Source of the DNA: Chitinophagaceae bacterium
GTDB taxonomy: Bacteria > Bacteroidota > Bacteroidia > Chitinophagales > Chitinophagaceae
Length of the DNA stretch: 6,390 nucleotides
Assembly (NCBI GenBank): GCA_023251285.1
Contig: JAHEZB010000135.1
Location: forward strand, 1-6,390
Reading direction: 5' to 3'
Shown here: positions 1-5,595 of the stretch, in pieces
Numbering within the stretch: the first letter of the stretch is position 1
How the letters are laid out: each line of letters starts with the position of its first letter
Made by a program: the position numbers and the translations under genes
Notes under the pieces: model-generated
Seen by the model: the letters and a program-made list of their open reading frames with translations, nothing else
Told to the model about the DNA's origin: nothing
Databases searched by the model: none

Positions 1-563
1 AATCCTAACGCAGCAGCAAGCTGTGCGCTGTCGGTGCTGGAACCAAGTATCCATATCGGAATATCAAGCCCTTCGCCGGGAATGGCCCGCACTTTGGCGT
101 TGCGGTTTTCTTTGGATAAATAGTTTTGCAGCCTCAAAACATTCTGTGGAAACTCATTGGCATTATTAAAAAAGTCGCCTCTCAAAGCCATTGCTGTTAA
201 CTGATCGGTTCCGGGAGCACGTCCCAAACCCAGGTCAATTCTTCCGGGGTATAACGATTCCAGCGTCCCAAATTGTTCGGCAACCGCCAGAGGCGAATGG
301 TTGGGCAGCATAATACCACCGGAACCCACACGAATGGAATTGGTGCCGGAAGCAATATATCCGATCAGCACAGAAGTGGCTGAACTGGCCACACTCACCA
401 TATTATGATGTTCGGAAAGCCAGAAACGTTTGTAACCCAACTCTTCTACATTCCGCGCAAGCTCGAGGCTCTTGGCAAAGGTTTCGGTAATGCTGGCACC
501 TTCTGTAACGGTAGCTAATTCCAATACTGAAAATGGTATTTCGGGTAATAGGGTGTCTTTCAT
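1..563 (-). CDS. LLM-class flavin-dependent oxidoreductase (luciferase-like monooxygenase), 3' end outside the window
   Basis: My reverse-strand translation gives 187 codons from the ATG at 563-561, and the frame is still open at base 1. Family members are usually about 330 residues, so roughly the N-terminal half is present. It begins MKDTLLPEIPFSVLELATV. Residues 48-54 are WLSEHHN, the conserved W-x-x-EHH segment near the flavin/substrate pocket. Residues 107-120 are GRIDLGLGRAPGTD and residues 171-176 are WILGSS, both hallmarks of the YhbW/MsnO8-like branch of bacterial luciferase-fold enzymes. Such proteins are cytoplasmic TIM-barrel oxidoreductases using reduced FMN. The substrate cannot be told from this fragment. 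No signal peptide or membrane segment is seen. The start is chosen because it gives the usual family N-terminus. The bases just upstream are A-rich without a Shine-Dalgarno sequence, as is common in Bacteroidota. It diverges from the gene at 918. Confidence 0.93.
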   Translation of the reverse strand, partial: MKDTLLPEIPFSVLELATVTEGASITETFAKSLELARNVEELGYKRFWLSEHHNMVSVASSATSVLIGYIASGTNSIRVGSGGIMLPNHSPLAVAEQFGTLESLYPGRIDLGLGRAPGTDQLTAMALRGDFFNNANEFPQNVLRLQNYLSKENRNAKVRAIPGEGLDIPIWILGSSTDSAQLAAALG

Positions 564-917
564 TTTTTGTGTTGTTGCTTATTGCAATTTACAAAAAAGA
601 AAAAAGATGAAATAAAGTGATTGTCGATGAAGACACTGCTTCCCTATCTCATCAATTGATCTAATGAGTGCCCGAGGAAGATCATTTGCTCTAGAGCCGC
701 TGTCCTCACTGGCAGTTCATAACTTCTTCAATCATGAAATCCAACTGAGGTAAGATCTGCATCTCCCTTTCGAATATTTTGCAACTCTGATTCCCAGCCC
801 TGAGAAAAACCAAACGCCGGAACCCAAAAAGCACCATCCCCTGAATCCACCAGATAATAAAAGCACCATCTTTTCGTTCGTATCTTTAAAACTATTAAGA
901 ACCGTAAATTGACAGTT
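564..917. other. Intergenic region between divergent genes
   Basis: This 354-base gap separates the leftward oxidoreductase from the rightward gene at 918, so it should carry promoters for both. I see no gene of a known family. A minus-strand open frame at 728-955 runs into the coding start of the next gene and matches nothing I recognise. A perfect 10-bp palindrome, ATCAATTGAT, sits at 651-660. A TATTTTG string at about 775-781 resembles a -7 box but is one base short of the spacing. Confidence 0.6.
881..888 (+). promoter_or_regulatory. Candidate -7 box (TATCTTTA) for the gene at 918
   Basis: TATCTTTA matches the Bacteroidota -7 consensus TAnnTTTG at all but the last base. It lies 29 bases before the ATG at 918, a plausible distance for a short leader. 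No clear TTG is seen at the usual -33 distance, so the call is weak. Confidence 0.3.
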
Positions 918-1673
918 ATGCAATCATTACAACAGGAAATCAAAAAGGACATCATCAGCCATCCCTTTAGAAATATTGAGGTAATTTATGAGGTAAATAA
1001 AACCACACTCACACCACAGGATGAAGAGTTACTGTCCCGGTACATCAGCCTGCACGACCTGGAATTGCGGATGCAAAATACTGCCGATAATCTGTGCCGG
1101 CAATCTCTACTCGTAAACGACACCTTAGAGAGCTTACAGGAGGAGTTAAAAATCGTGGAGGCCAGCGTGGACGTTTGCATTCACCTGGCTGATAAACTGT
1201 CGGAGGAAAATTATGTAATGGAAGAAACCAGCATGAACAAACTCGATGATGCCCGTGAAGATACGCTGCAGAAGCTGAACGAATATAATGCGAAGATCCT
1301 GGAAGCGTATGAAGCTGCAAAAGCCATCCAGGACAGCATGAACGATCATAATGCAAAGAATGAAAACACCGCAGATGCTTTGTATTCTCAATTCTCCACG
1401 TTCAGCATGGATCATCTGGCAAATGAAAGCAATGCGATCAACCCTGTGGCTTTTGACACCCAGTTTGATCAATTCAGGGAATATGCATGTGCCAGGGAAA
1501 GCCAGCGCGAAGACCTGTTGCATACTTGTGATGAAATGATGAATAATTATACCAAACTGAATCTGCAAACCACCACCTTATATAATGTTTGGAATGAGTT
1601 TACGAAACGCAATGAACTGTTGATAAAAATATATCTTCTTCATAACAAAGTAACCGGGTTTACTGAAAATTAA
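918..1673 (+). CDS. Hypothetical acidic, helical cytoplasmic protein (251 aa)
   Basis: I do not recognise this family. The frame could start at a TTG at 909, adding three residues, but the ATG at 918 is the better start (MQSLQQEIKKDIISHP...). The protein is rich in Glu, Asp, Asn, Gln, Leu and Lys, with few glycines or prolines, so it should be nearly all alpha-helical. Residues about 34-145 show heptad-like spacing of Leu/Ile/Val/Ala (for example LESLQEELKIVEASV at 70-84), suggesting a coiled coil or helical bundle. A second helical block covers about 180-245. Four cysteines (60, 87, 191, 204) do not form a CxxC or another metal motif. There is no signal peptide, membrane segment or catalytic motif. 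It stands alone, with no gene on the same strand closer than 338 bases downstream. Coding use looks normal for the window and shadow frames on the other strand have no family features. It is probably a real gene of unknown role, perhaps structural or a binding partner. Confidence 0.8.
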   Translation: MQSLQQEIKKDIISHPFRNIEVIYEVNKTTLTPQDEELLSRYISLHDLELRMQNTADNLCRQSLLVNDTLESLQEELKIVEASVDVCIHLADKLSEENYVMEETSMNKLDDAREDTLQKLNEYNAKILEAYEAAKAIQDSMNDHNAKNENTADALYSQFSTFSMDHLANESNAINPVAFDTQFDQFREYACARESQREDLLHTCDEMMNNYTKLNLQTTTLYNVWNEFTKRNELLIKIYLLHNKVTGFTEN

Positions 1674-2011
1674 AATTTCAATCCAGGCAAAAACGTATCA
1701 ACAGGAATGTCGATATGCTGTGAAGCGAGATGAGGTAAAAGGTCTCACCAGGTTTGTAACTAAAATAAGTTTGACACGCACTTGCCCATCACGTCATGGG
1801 AAATGCAAATGATTGATATTTCTTTGTTTGCTGAAACAATGATTTCCTGGCGGATATTTTAAACCAGATATAATACTTTGTGTCTGACATCTGCACCTTC
1901 TGTTATTTTAGTTCAGGATCATTTTTCCGCTTCATTTTTCTAACGCAGAGATAAAAGATTTTATTCCTGAAAATTAATTATAGATTATATTCATTGTCTA
2001 TAACTTCAATC
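1674..2011. other. Intergenic region with weak promoter-like signals
   Basis: This 338-base gap contains no gene I can support. TAAGTTTG at 1766-1773 fits the -7 consensus TAnnTTTG perfectly but is about 240 bases before the next start, and no usable open frame begins after it. TACTTTG at 1873-1879 is a near match with one base missing from the spacer. Neither has a convincing -33 TTG. A 16-bp imperfect palindrome at 1785-1800 is listed separately. No terminator hairpin is visible directly after the gene ending at 1673. Confidence 0.5.
1785..1800. repeat. Imperfect 16-bp palindrome, possible operator
   Basis: CCCATCACGTCATGGG has matching CCCAT/ATGGG arms and a palindromic ACGT centre, with only the flanking C/C pair mismatched. 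It starts 12 bases after the perfect -7 box TAAGTTTG at 1766-1773, where a transcript would begin. It could be a regulator site or chance. Confidence 0.25.
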
Positions 2012-2260
2012 ATGAAACAATTTCTTATCGGCACTGTTGCCCTGTTTCTGCAGCATTTTTGCTTTTCACAAAATGAGGCCTTCCTGCTCGCAACAGTAAC
2101 GGGTCAGGGCACCAAAACCTTTTTTGCAGAAAACAAAGATTTTTTCTTTGCGAAAGACGAAGATATGCAGTTGGAGTTTACAAGAGACGACCAAAACAAA
2201 GTAGAAGACTTTGTATTACACCAGGGAGGCCAACTAATCAACTGTAAGAAAATTAAATAA
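2012..2260 (+). CDS. Small secreted protein resembling the isolated C-terminal tail domain of beta-lactamase-like serine hydrolases
   Basis: The ATG at 2012 gives 82 residues. An upstream in-frame TTG at 1994 would add six residues but spoil the signal-peptide start. Residues 1-19 form a clear Sec signal peptide: Lys2, hydrophobic core 4-13, likely cut after Ser19. There is no lipobox. The mature part (about 63 residues) reads as the short beta-rich domain (DUF3471-like) that ends many Bacteroidota beta-lactamase/penicillin-binding-family serine hydrolases: a TGQ at 30-32, a FFAKDEDMQLEF stretch at 45-56, then KVEDFVLHQGGQ at 63-74 and a basic KKIK end. In those proteins the tail follows a catalytic domain of 300 or more residues carrying SxxK. 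Here nothing lies between signal peptide and tail. It may be the product of an internal deletion that kept the frame, or a genuine stand-alone periplasmic domain. The tail assignment comes from remembered family pattern, not a search. Confidence 0.7.
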   Translation: MKQFLIGTVALFLQHFCFSQNEAFLLATVTGQGTKTFFAENKDFFFAKDEDMQLEFTRDDQNKVEDFVLHQGGQLINCKKIK

Positions 2261-2290
2261 GCTAAGAACAACATACAGATCTACCAATAA

Positions 2291-2307
2291 AAAAAGAGGA
2301 TCTTTTT
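2291..2307. terminator. Weak possible bidirectional terminator between convergent genes
   Basis: AAAAAGA-GGA-TCTTTTT forms a 7-bp stem with a three-base loop, flanked by A- and T-runs. It lies 31 bases after the gene ending at 2260 and 82 bases after the end of the kinase gene on the other strand. The stem is almost all A-T and therefore weak. Placement between convergent genes is the main support. Confidence 0.35.
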
Positions 2308-2388
2308 GTGTCGTCTATTAATCTTTTAGATTCCCGGATGGCTTCCTGTATCTTATTTGGGTAAGGAAATTACTTGCGGGCGTAAGTG

Positions 2389-4221
2389 TTACAGGCTCTG
2401 GGCTGAAGCAGGAATGGAAAAATAAAAAGTTGAACCCTTTTTCAGCTGACTGACAGCCCATATTTTTCCTCCATGCCTGCTGATGATTTGCGAGGCGATA
2501 TACAGTCCTATTCCTGAGCCGCTAAATGTAGAGGTAATGCCGCTCACTCTGTAAAACCGGGTGAAAATATTGTTCAGGTCGTCTGCCGGAATGCCAATAC
2601 CTTGATCCTCTATACCCACGATAATAGCATCCTCGGATCTGAATGCGTTCACCTTTATTTCTTTTGAGTTGGGTGAATATTTTATCGCGTTTCCCAACAG
2701 GTTGACTATTACAAGGCCTATCCTCTCCCTGTCTCCATATGCCGGCAGGATATCATTGGTATTTTTCAGAAAGATCTTAATTTCGGTAGTAAGCTGCAGG
2801 TTGTGTATCATCTCTTTTAATAAACCATTCATGTCAAAATCTGCAAGGTTTAATTCCAGTTTTCCTGCCTGGATCTTTGAAATATCCAGCAGATCATTGA
2901 TCAGTTTATTTAATTTTTCCACCTGTTTTAAGGTGTTTTCAACAAACAGAACATTTTCATCTTGCTGCATTTTAAGATACATGATATCAAGGTTGGCCTT
3001 AATAATGGTAAGCGGTGTTTTTAATTCATGACTGGCCATCGTCATAAATTCATCCTTGTATTTATTAAGTTGCTTCAATTTTTCTGTATAAAGGAGCCGC
3101 TGTTTTTCAATCTGCATTTTTTCTGTAACGTCCCTCGCAATCTTTGAAGCGCCTATAATTTTGCCTGCCTTATTTCGTATCGGTGAAACCGTTAAAGAAA
3201 TATTCAGCTCTCTTCCATCTTTGGCGACCCTGACAGTTTCGAAATGTTTAATTCTATTACCACTACGGATGTTTTCTATTATCATCGTCTCTTCATCCAT
3301 CCTGTCTGGCGGAATAATAATAGAAATATGCCTGCCTATTACCTCAGCTTCGGTATAACCAAACATTTTGGTAGCAGCCTCGTTCCAGCTGGTAATAATA
3401 CCGAAAAGCGTTTTGCTTATAATTGCATCATCAGATGAACTTACAATTGCAGCCAGCGTAGCCTGTTTTTCTTCTGCCAGCTTCTGATCGGATATGTCGC
3501 GTGCGATCTTCGAAGCGCCGATAATATTCCCTTCCTGGTCTTTAATGGGTGAAACGGTTAAAGAGATCTTTATTTTTTGCTTATTTTTTGCGATCCTGAC
3601 GGTACGGAAATGATCTATCTTTAATCCTTTTCTTACATTTTCTAATATCGTCTGTTCTTCCCGGAGCCGCTCAGGCGGAATAATGATAGAAATATTGTTG
3701 CCAATAGCTTCACTTTCAGAATAGCCAAACATTTTTTCGGCAGCGGGATTCCAACTGATGATGATGCCGTCCAGTGTTTTACTTACGATAGCGTCGTCAG
3801 AAGAATTTACAATTGCCCAGAGAACTGCCTGCTTCTCATTAAGTATTTTTTGCGCAGAAATATCGCGGGCAATTATTGACATGCCCGTCGCATTTGTGTT
3901 ACTTCCTTTTAAAGGAGAAACGGTAAGGGAAATATCAATTTTATTACCGTCTTTTGTTTTCCGGACCGTCTCATAATGTTTTATCTTCTCTCCATTTCTT
4001 ACCTGGTTGATAATTCTTTCCTGCTCTTCATAAAATTCCTCGGGAACAATAATTGAAATATGATTATTTATTGCTTCGCTGGCAGAATATCTAAAAATGT
4101 TTTCAGCTCCCTGGTTCCAGCTGGTGATAATGCCATCAAATTTATTGCTGATGATCGCATCATCTGCCGAATCAACAATGGCTGATAATCTTGCTTCAAT
4201 TTCTTCATCCTGTGTGTTCAC
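2389..4221 (-). CDS. Soluble sensor histidine kinase with three tandem PAS domains
   Basis: This 610-residue protein starts with GTG at 4221. A stop codon lies immediately upstream in frame and the next Met is residue 114, so GTG is forced. Three PAS domains begin near residues 14, 136 and 258, each carrying an AIVxSxDDAI...SWN motif and an IARD exit. A helical linker (about 370-392) leads to HisKA with the H-box ASHELKTPL, in which His398 is the likely phosphoacceptor. HATPase_c follows with N-box Asn507/Asn511, G1 DQGIGIP (539-545), F-box FTRFYR (553-558) and G2 GSGIGL (568-573). All key residues are present, so it should be active. No membrane segment or signal peptide is seen, implying a cytoplasmic sensor. 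FixL carries a haem-ligating His in the segment after the conserved proline, where these PAS copies have Glu-rich sequence, so FixL-type haem binding is unlikely. The ligand is unknown. No response regulator lies within the window, so the kinase looks orphan. Confidence 0.96.
   Translation of the reverse strand: MNTQDEEIEARLSAIVDSADDAIISNKFDGIITSWNQGAENIFRYSASEAINNHISIIVPEEFYEEQERIINQVRNGEKIKHYETVRKTKDGNKIDISLTVSPLKGSNTNATGMSIIARDISAQKILNEKQAVLWAIVNSSDDAIVSKTLDGIIISWNPAAEKMFGYSESEAIGNNISIIIPPERLREEQTILENVRKGLKIDHFRTVRIAKNKQKIKISLTVSPIKDQEGNIIGASKIARDISDQKLAEEKQATLAAIVSSSDDAIISKTLFGIITSWNEAATKMFGYTEAEVIGRHISIIIPPDRMDEETMIIENIRSGNRIKHFETVRVAKDGRELNISLTVSPIRNKAGKIIGASKIARDVTEKMQIEKQRLLYTEKLKQLNKYKDEFMTMASHELKTPLTIIKANLDIMYLKMQQDENVLFVENTLKQVEKLNKLINDLLDISKIQAGKLELNLADFDMNGLLKEMIHNLQLTTEIKIFLKNTNDILPAYGDRERIGLVIVNLLGNAIKYSPNSKEIKVNAFRSEDAIIVGIEDQGIGIPADDLNNIFTRFYRVSGITSTFSGSGIGLYIASQIISRHGGKIWAVSQLKKGSTFYFSIPASAQSL
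3085..4182 (-). repeat. Three tandem in-frame 366-bp PAS-coding repeats
   Basis: Residues 14-135, 136-257 and 258-379 of the kinase align without a single gap, at a period of exactly 122 residues (366 bp). By hand count, copies 2 and 3 agree at 72 of 107 positions up to the IARD motif, about two-thirds. Copy 1 is more diverged, for example NKFDG where the others have KTLDG or KTLFG. This points to internal duplication, with copies 2 and 3 more alike and probably the later event. Confidence 0.85.
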
Positions 4222-4280
4222 TTATGATTGCTTTTTTAATTTTTATAATGCACAATTTTGATTCCAATAATTATTATGTG

Positions 4281-4292
4281 TTGAAATTTCAA
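4281..4292. repeat. Perfect 12-bp palindrome near the predicted kinase transcription start
   Basis: TTGAAATTTCAA is its own reverse complement. It begins seven bases downstream of the -7 box on the minus strand, so it covers the expected transcription start. A half-copy, TTCAA, recurs at 4297-4301. The position would suit a repressor operator. Its A/T-richness means chance cannot be excluded. Confidence 0.35.
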
Positions 4293-4298
4293 TTGGTT

Positions 4299-4306
4299 CA
4301 AAAATA
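4299..4306 (-). promoter_or_regulatory. Candidate -7 box (TATTTTTG) for the kinase gene
   Basis: On the minus strand this reads TATTTTTG, a perfect match to the Bacteroidota primary-sigma -7 consensus TAnnTTTG. It lies 77 bases before the GTG start at 4221. A TTTG farther upstream is 27 bases away, longer than the usual -33 spacing, so only the -7 part is firm. Confidence 0.45.
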
Positions 4307-4490
4307 ACATCATTATGTTTAAAATAGCGAAGGCAAATGCCCAATGCGGGATGATTTGAGTAAACAATCAGCTTTGGTGAACCCCAATTGTGCTAAGATC
4401 CGTTACTGATTGCAAAACCCATTCAATCCTGCTTTATGTAGGTAAATCTTGCACCGTCACAATCCGAACCACGAAGCGTCAATCCTGATT

Positions 4491-4516
4491 TGTCCAATTT
4501 TGAAAGTCCGATCGTT
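4491..4516 (+). promoter_or_regulatory. ECF-type promoter, TGTCCA-N16-CGTT, for the AhpD-like gene
   Basis: A -35-like TGTCCA (4491-4496) and a -10-like CGTT (4513-4516) are separated by 16 bases, the spacing typical of ECF sigma promoters. Nearly the same element precedes the DGPF gene. The two 40-bp blocks (4490-4529 and 5023-5062) agree at 30 positions, concentrated in TTGTCCAATT, ATCGT, ATTA and TTTTTAAC. The known ECF42 promoter in Streptomyces is TGTCGA...CGTC, closely similar. The likely recognising factor is the sigma encoded at 5596. The predicted leader is about 25 bases. Confidence 0.7.
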
Positions 4517-4546
4517 ATTAGTTTTTAACTCACAAAAACAAATGGA

Positions 4547-5008
4547 ATGGAAACAAGAATTGATCTTTTAGAAAAAGGGCAACATGTAATAAAACTATTG
4601 TATCCTCTCGGTAGCTATTTAGCAAAATCATCACTTGGAAAACCACTTTTAGACCTGGTAGATTTCAGGGTTTCTCAAATCAATGGATGCGCCTTTTGCC
4701 TGGATATGCATTCAAAAGACTTGCGGGCAGCGGGGGAAACCGAACAACGTCTTTACACCCTCGACGCCTGGCGTGAAGCGCCTTTCTATACTGACCGGGA
4801 ACGGGCGGCTCTTACCTGGGCCGAGGCTGTTACCAAAATTACAAATGGCAATATTCCGGATGAGGTCTATGAAACGGCCAGGAAGCAGTTTTCAGAAGAA
4901 GAACTCGTTGACCTGACCCTCGCTGTCACCACGATCAACACATATAACCGGATCAATATTGCCTTTCGCCCGCCGGTCGGAACTTATAAAGTTGGTCAAT
5001 TCAGTTAA
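4547..5008 (+). CDS. Carboxymuconolactone decarboxylase / AhpD-like family protein
   Basis: The product has 153 residues. The core motif is GCAFCLDMHSKDLRAAGE at 47-64, giving C48-x-x-C51-x-x-x-H55, the redox cysteine pair and histidine of AhpD-type alkylhydroperoxidase and related proteins. The Arg/Ala/Glu-rich helices after it (YTDRERAALTWAEAVT, 81-96, and the VDLTLAVTTINTYNRIN helix, 111-127) are typical of the family. Such proteins are cytoplasmic, form all-helical oligomers and act in peroxide reduction or related thiol chemistry. The actual substrate here is unknown. The ATG at 4547 fits the family N-terminus. Another ATG at 4542 is out of frame. It is followed after 72 bases by the DGPF gene, which has its own copy of the ECF-type promoter, so the two may be co-expressed but need not share one transcript. 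AhpD-like and DGPF proteins are both known neighbours of ECF41/ECF42 sigma genes. Confidence 0.92.
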   Translation: METRIDLLEKGQHVIKLLYPLGSYLAKSSLGKPLLDLVDFRVSQINGCAFCLDMHSKDLRAAGETEQRLYTLDAWREAPFYTDRERAALTWAEAVTKITNGNIPDEVYETARKQFSEEELVDLTLAVTTINTYNRINIAFRPPVGTYKVGQFS

Positions 5009-5023
5009 TAGTTTTTCTTTGAT

Positions 5024-5049
5024 TGTCCAATTCAGCCAACTCAATCGTC
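5024..5049 (+). promoter_or_regulatory. ECF-type promoter, TGTCCA-N16-CGTC, for the DGPF gene
   Basis: TGTCCA (5024-5029) and CGTC (5046-5049) have exactly the same 16-base spacing as the copy before the AhpD-like gene and match the ECF42-type pattern even better, with the full CGTC. It lies in the 72-base gap just after the stop codon at 5008. The predicted transcript would start near 5056, leaving a leader of about 25 bases before the ATG at 5081. Confidence 0.72.
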
Positions 5050-5080
5050 ATTATTTTTTAACCATTAAAACTTAAATAAC

Positions 5081-5416
5081 ATGAAAGATTTCTTATTCTT
5101 ATTCAGGATGAATGGCGCTCCCGGCGGCTCCCCTGATGAAATGCAAGCGATGACGAAACGCTGGATGGACTGGATAGGAGGTATTGCGGCTCAAAATAAA
5201 TTAACGGACCGCGGTAACCGTCTTTTTCCCTCCGGTAAAGTGGTAAAACCTGGTAATATTATCACCGACGGGCCTTATTCAGAAATTAAAGAAACGATCG
5301 GAGGTTACACCATTGTAAAGGCCGATTCGCTGGAAGAAGCCACCGAAATGGCAAAAGGATGCCCGGGCCTTTCAGTCGGCGGAAGTGTGGAGGTGAGAGA
5401 GATCCAGGCGATGTAG
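5081..5416 (+). CDS. YCII-family protein with DGPF motif
   Basis: The product has 111 residues, a usual length for the family. It opens MKDFLFLFRMN, the first beta strand of the ferredoxin-like YCII fold. Residues 63-66 are DGPY, the DGPF-domain signature, inside GNIITDGPYSEIKE (58-71), followed by the conserved GGYTIVKADSLEEATEMAK strand and helix (74-92). These are small cytoplasmic dimeric proteins. Their biochemical role is not settled, though they are the most constant neighbours and targets of ECF42 sigma factors. The ATG at 5081 is preceded by AATAAC and has no Shine-Dalgarno. The 3' end is followed at once by a partial copy of the palindromic repeat, whose first bases overlap the TAG stop. 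Position between an AhpD-like gene and an ECF42-like sigma gene, plus its own matching promoter, supports membership in that regulon. Confidence 0.94.
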   Translation: MKDFLFLFRMNGAPGGSPDEMQAMTKRWMDWIGGIAAQNKLTDRGNRLFPSGKVVKPGNIITDGPYSEIKETIGGYTIVKADSLEEATEMAKGCPGLSVGGSVEVREIQAM

Positions 5417-5533
5417 GTTGCCTGAAGGTTGCCAACCTTAATCATTGCGTTTTGAATAATAGTAAACGTTTGAAGGTTGGCAACCTTAGATCCGGCGGAA
5501 CATTAGAAAACAGTTCCGAAGGTTGCCAACCTT
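5415..5533. repeat. Cluster of three 15-bp palindromic repeats plus a partial copy
   Basis: AAGGTTG-C-CAACCTT occurs at 5425-5439 and 5519-5533. The middle copy at 5473-5487 has G at the centre, so it is the same element in reverse orientation. Starts are 48 and 46 bases apart. A partial copy, AGGTTGCC (5415-5422), overlaps the stop of the DGPF gene. After copies 2 and 3 the string ATTAGAAAAC recurs (5502-5511, 5546-5555), so the repeat unit may be longer than the palindrome. The near-zero loop favours a protein-binding site or a dispersed REP-like element over a hairpin terminator, although a 6-bp stem with a GCC loop is possible in RNA. Confidence 0.8.
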
Positions 5534-5560
5534 AATGCGAGGAAAATTAGAAAACCCTTG

Positions 5561-5588
5561 AATGCCTTTGTACTTTTGCAAAGGCATT
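5561..5588. repeat. Perfect 10-bp inverted repeat around the sigma-gene -7 box
   Basis: The arms AATGCCTTTG (5561-5570) and CAAAGGCATT (5579-5588) are exact reverse complements with an 8-base loop. The loop is exactly the -7 box TACTTTTG. The right arm ends seven bases before the sigma ATG and is followed by a T-rich run. It could be a repressor operator straddling the promoter. Alternatively it could be an intrinsic terminator-like hairpin ending read-through from the DGPF gene. The sequence alone does not decide. Confidence 0.7.
5571..5578 (+). promoter_or_regulatory. -7 box (TACTTTTG) for the ECF sigma gene
   Basis: TACTTTTG followed by CA matches the Bacteroidota consensus TAnnTTTG perfectly and lies 17 bases before the ATG at 5596, so the leader would be only about ten bases. 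No good -33 TTG is visible at the expected place. No TGTCCA/CGTC element occurs upstream, so this gene appears to be transcribed by the primary sigma, not by its own product. Confidence 0.55.
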
Positions 5589-5595
5589 TATTTTT

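Larger units (their letters stand above)
4222..4546. other. Divergent promoter region between the kinase and the AhpD-like gene
   Basis: This 325-base gap serves the kinase to the left and the AhpD-like gene to the right. It holds a kinase-side -7 box and palindrome (4281-4306) and the ECF-type promoter (4491-4516), each listed separately. Between about 4320 and 4480 I see no gene, RNA or clear repeat. Confidence 0.6.

Noticed and set aside
622..647. TGTCGA at 622-627 as a third ECF42-type promoter
   Set aside because: No CGTC or CGTT lies at the 16-base spacing downstream, and the orientation faces no nearby gene start.
728..955. Minus-strand open frame of 75 residues in the gap before the 918 gene
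   Set aside because: It overlaps the start of the better-supported plus-strand gene, resembles no family I know, and has no promoter or start-site support.
1045..1568. Two overlapping minus-strand open frames of 103 and 140 residues inside the 918-1673 gene
   Set aside because: They lie antisense within the helical protein gene and have Cys/His/Ile-rich compositions without any domain. They are shadows of the plus-strand gene.
719..2017. Shared string ATAACTTC...AATCATGAAA at 719-739 and 2000-2017
   Set aside because: The first copy has a three-base insertion, the ATG at 734 is followed by a stop after four codons, and similarity does not extend on either side. It is probably chance.
5425..5533. 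Possible short CRISPR array
   Set aside because: The units are 15-bp palindromes with spacing of about 32 bases, one unit is inverted, and the partial copy overlaps a stop codon. There are too few and too short repeats and no cas genes.
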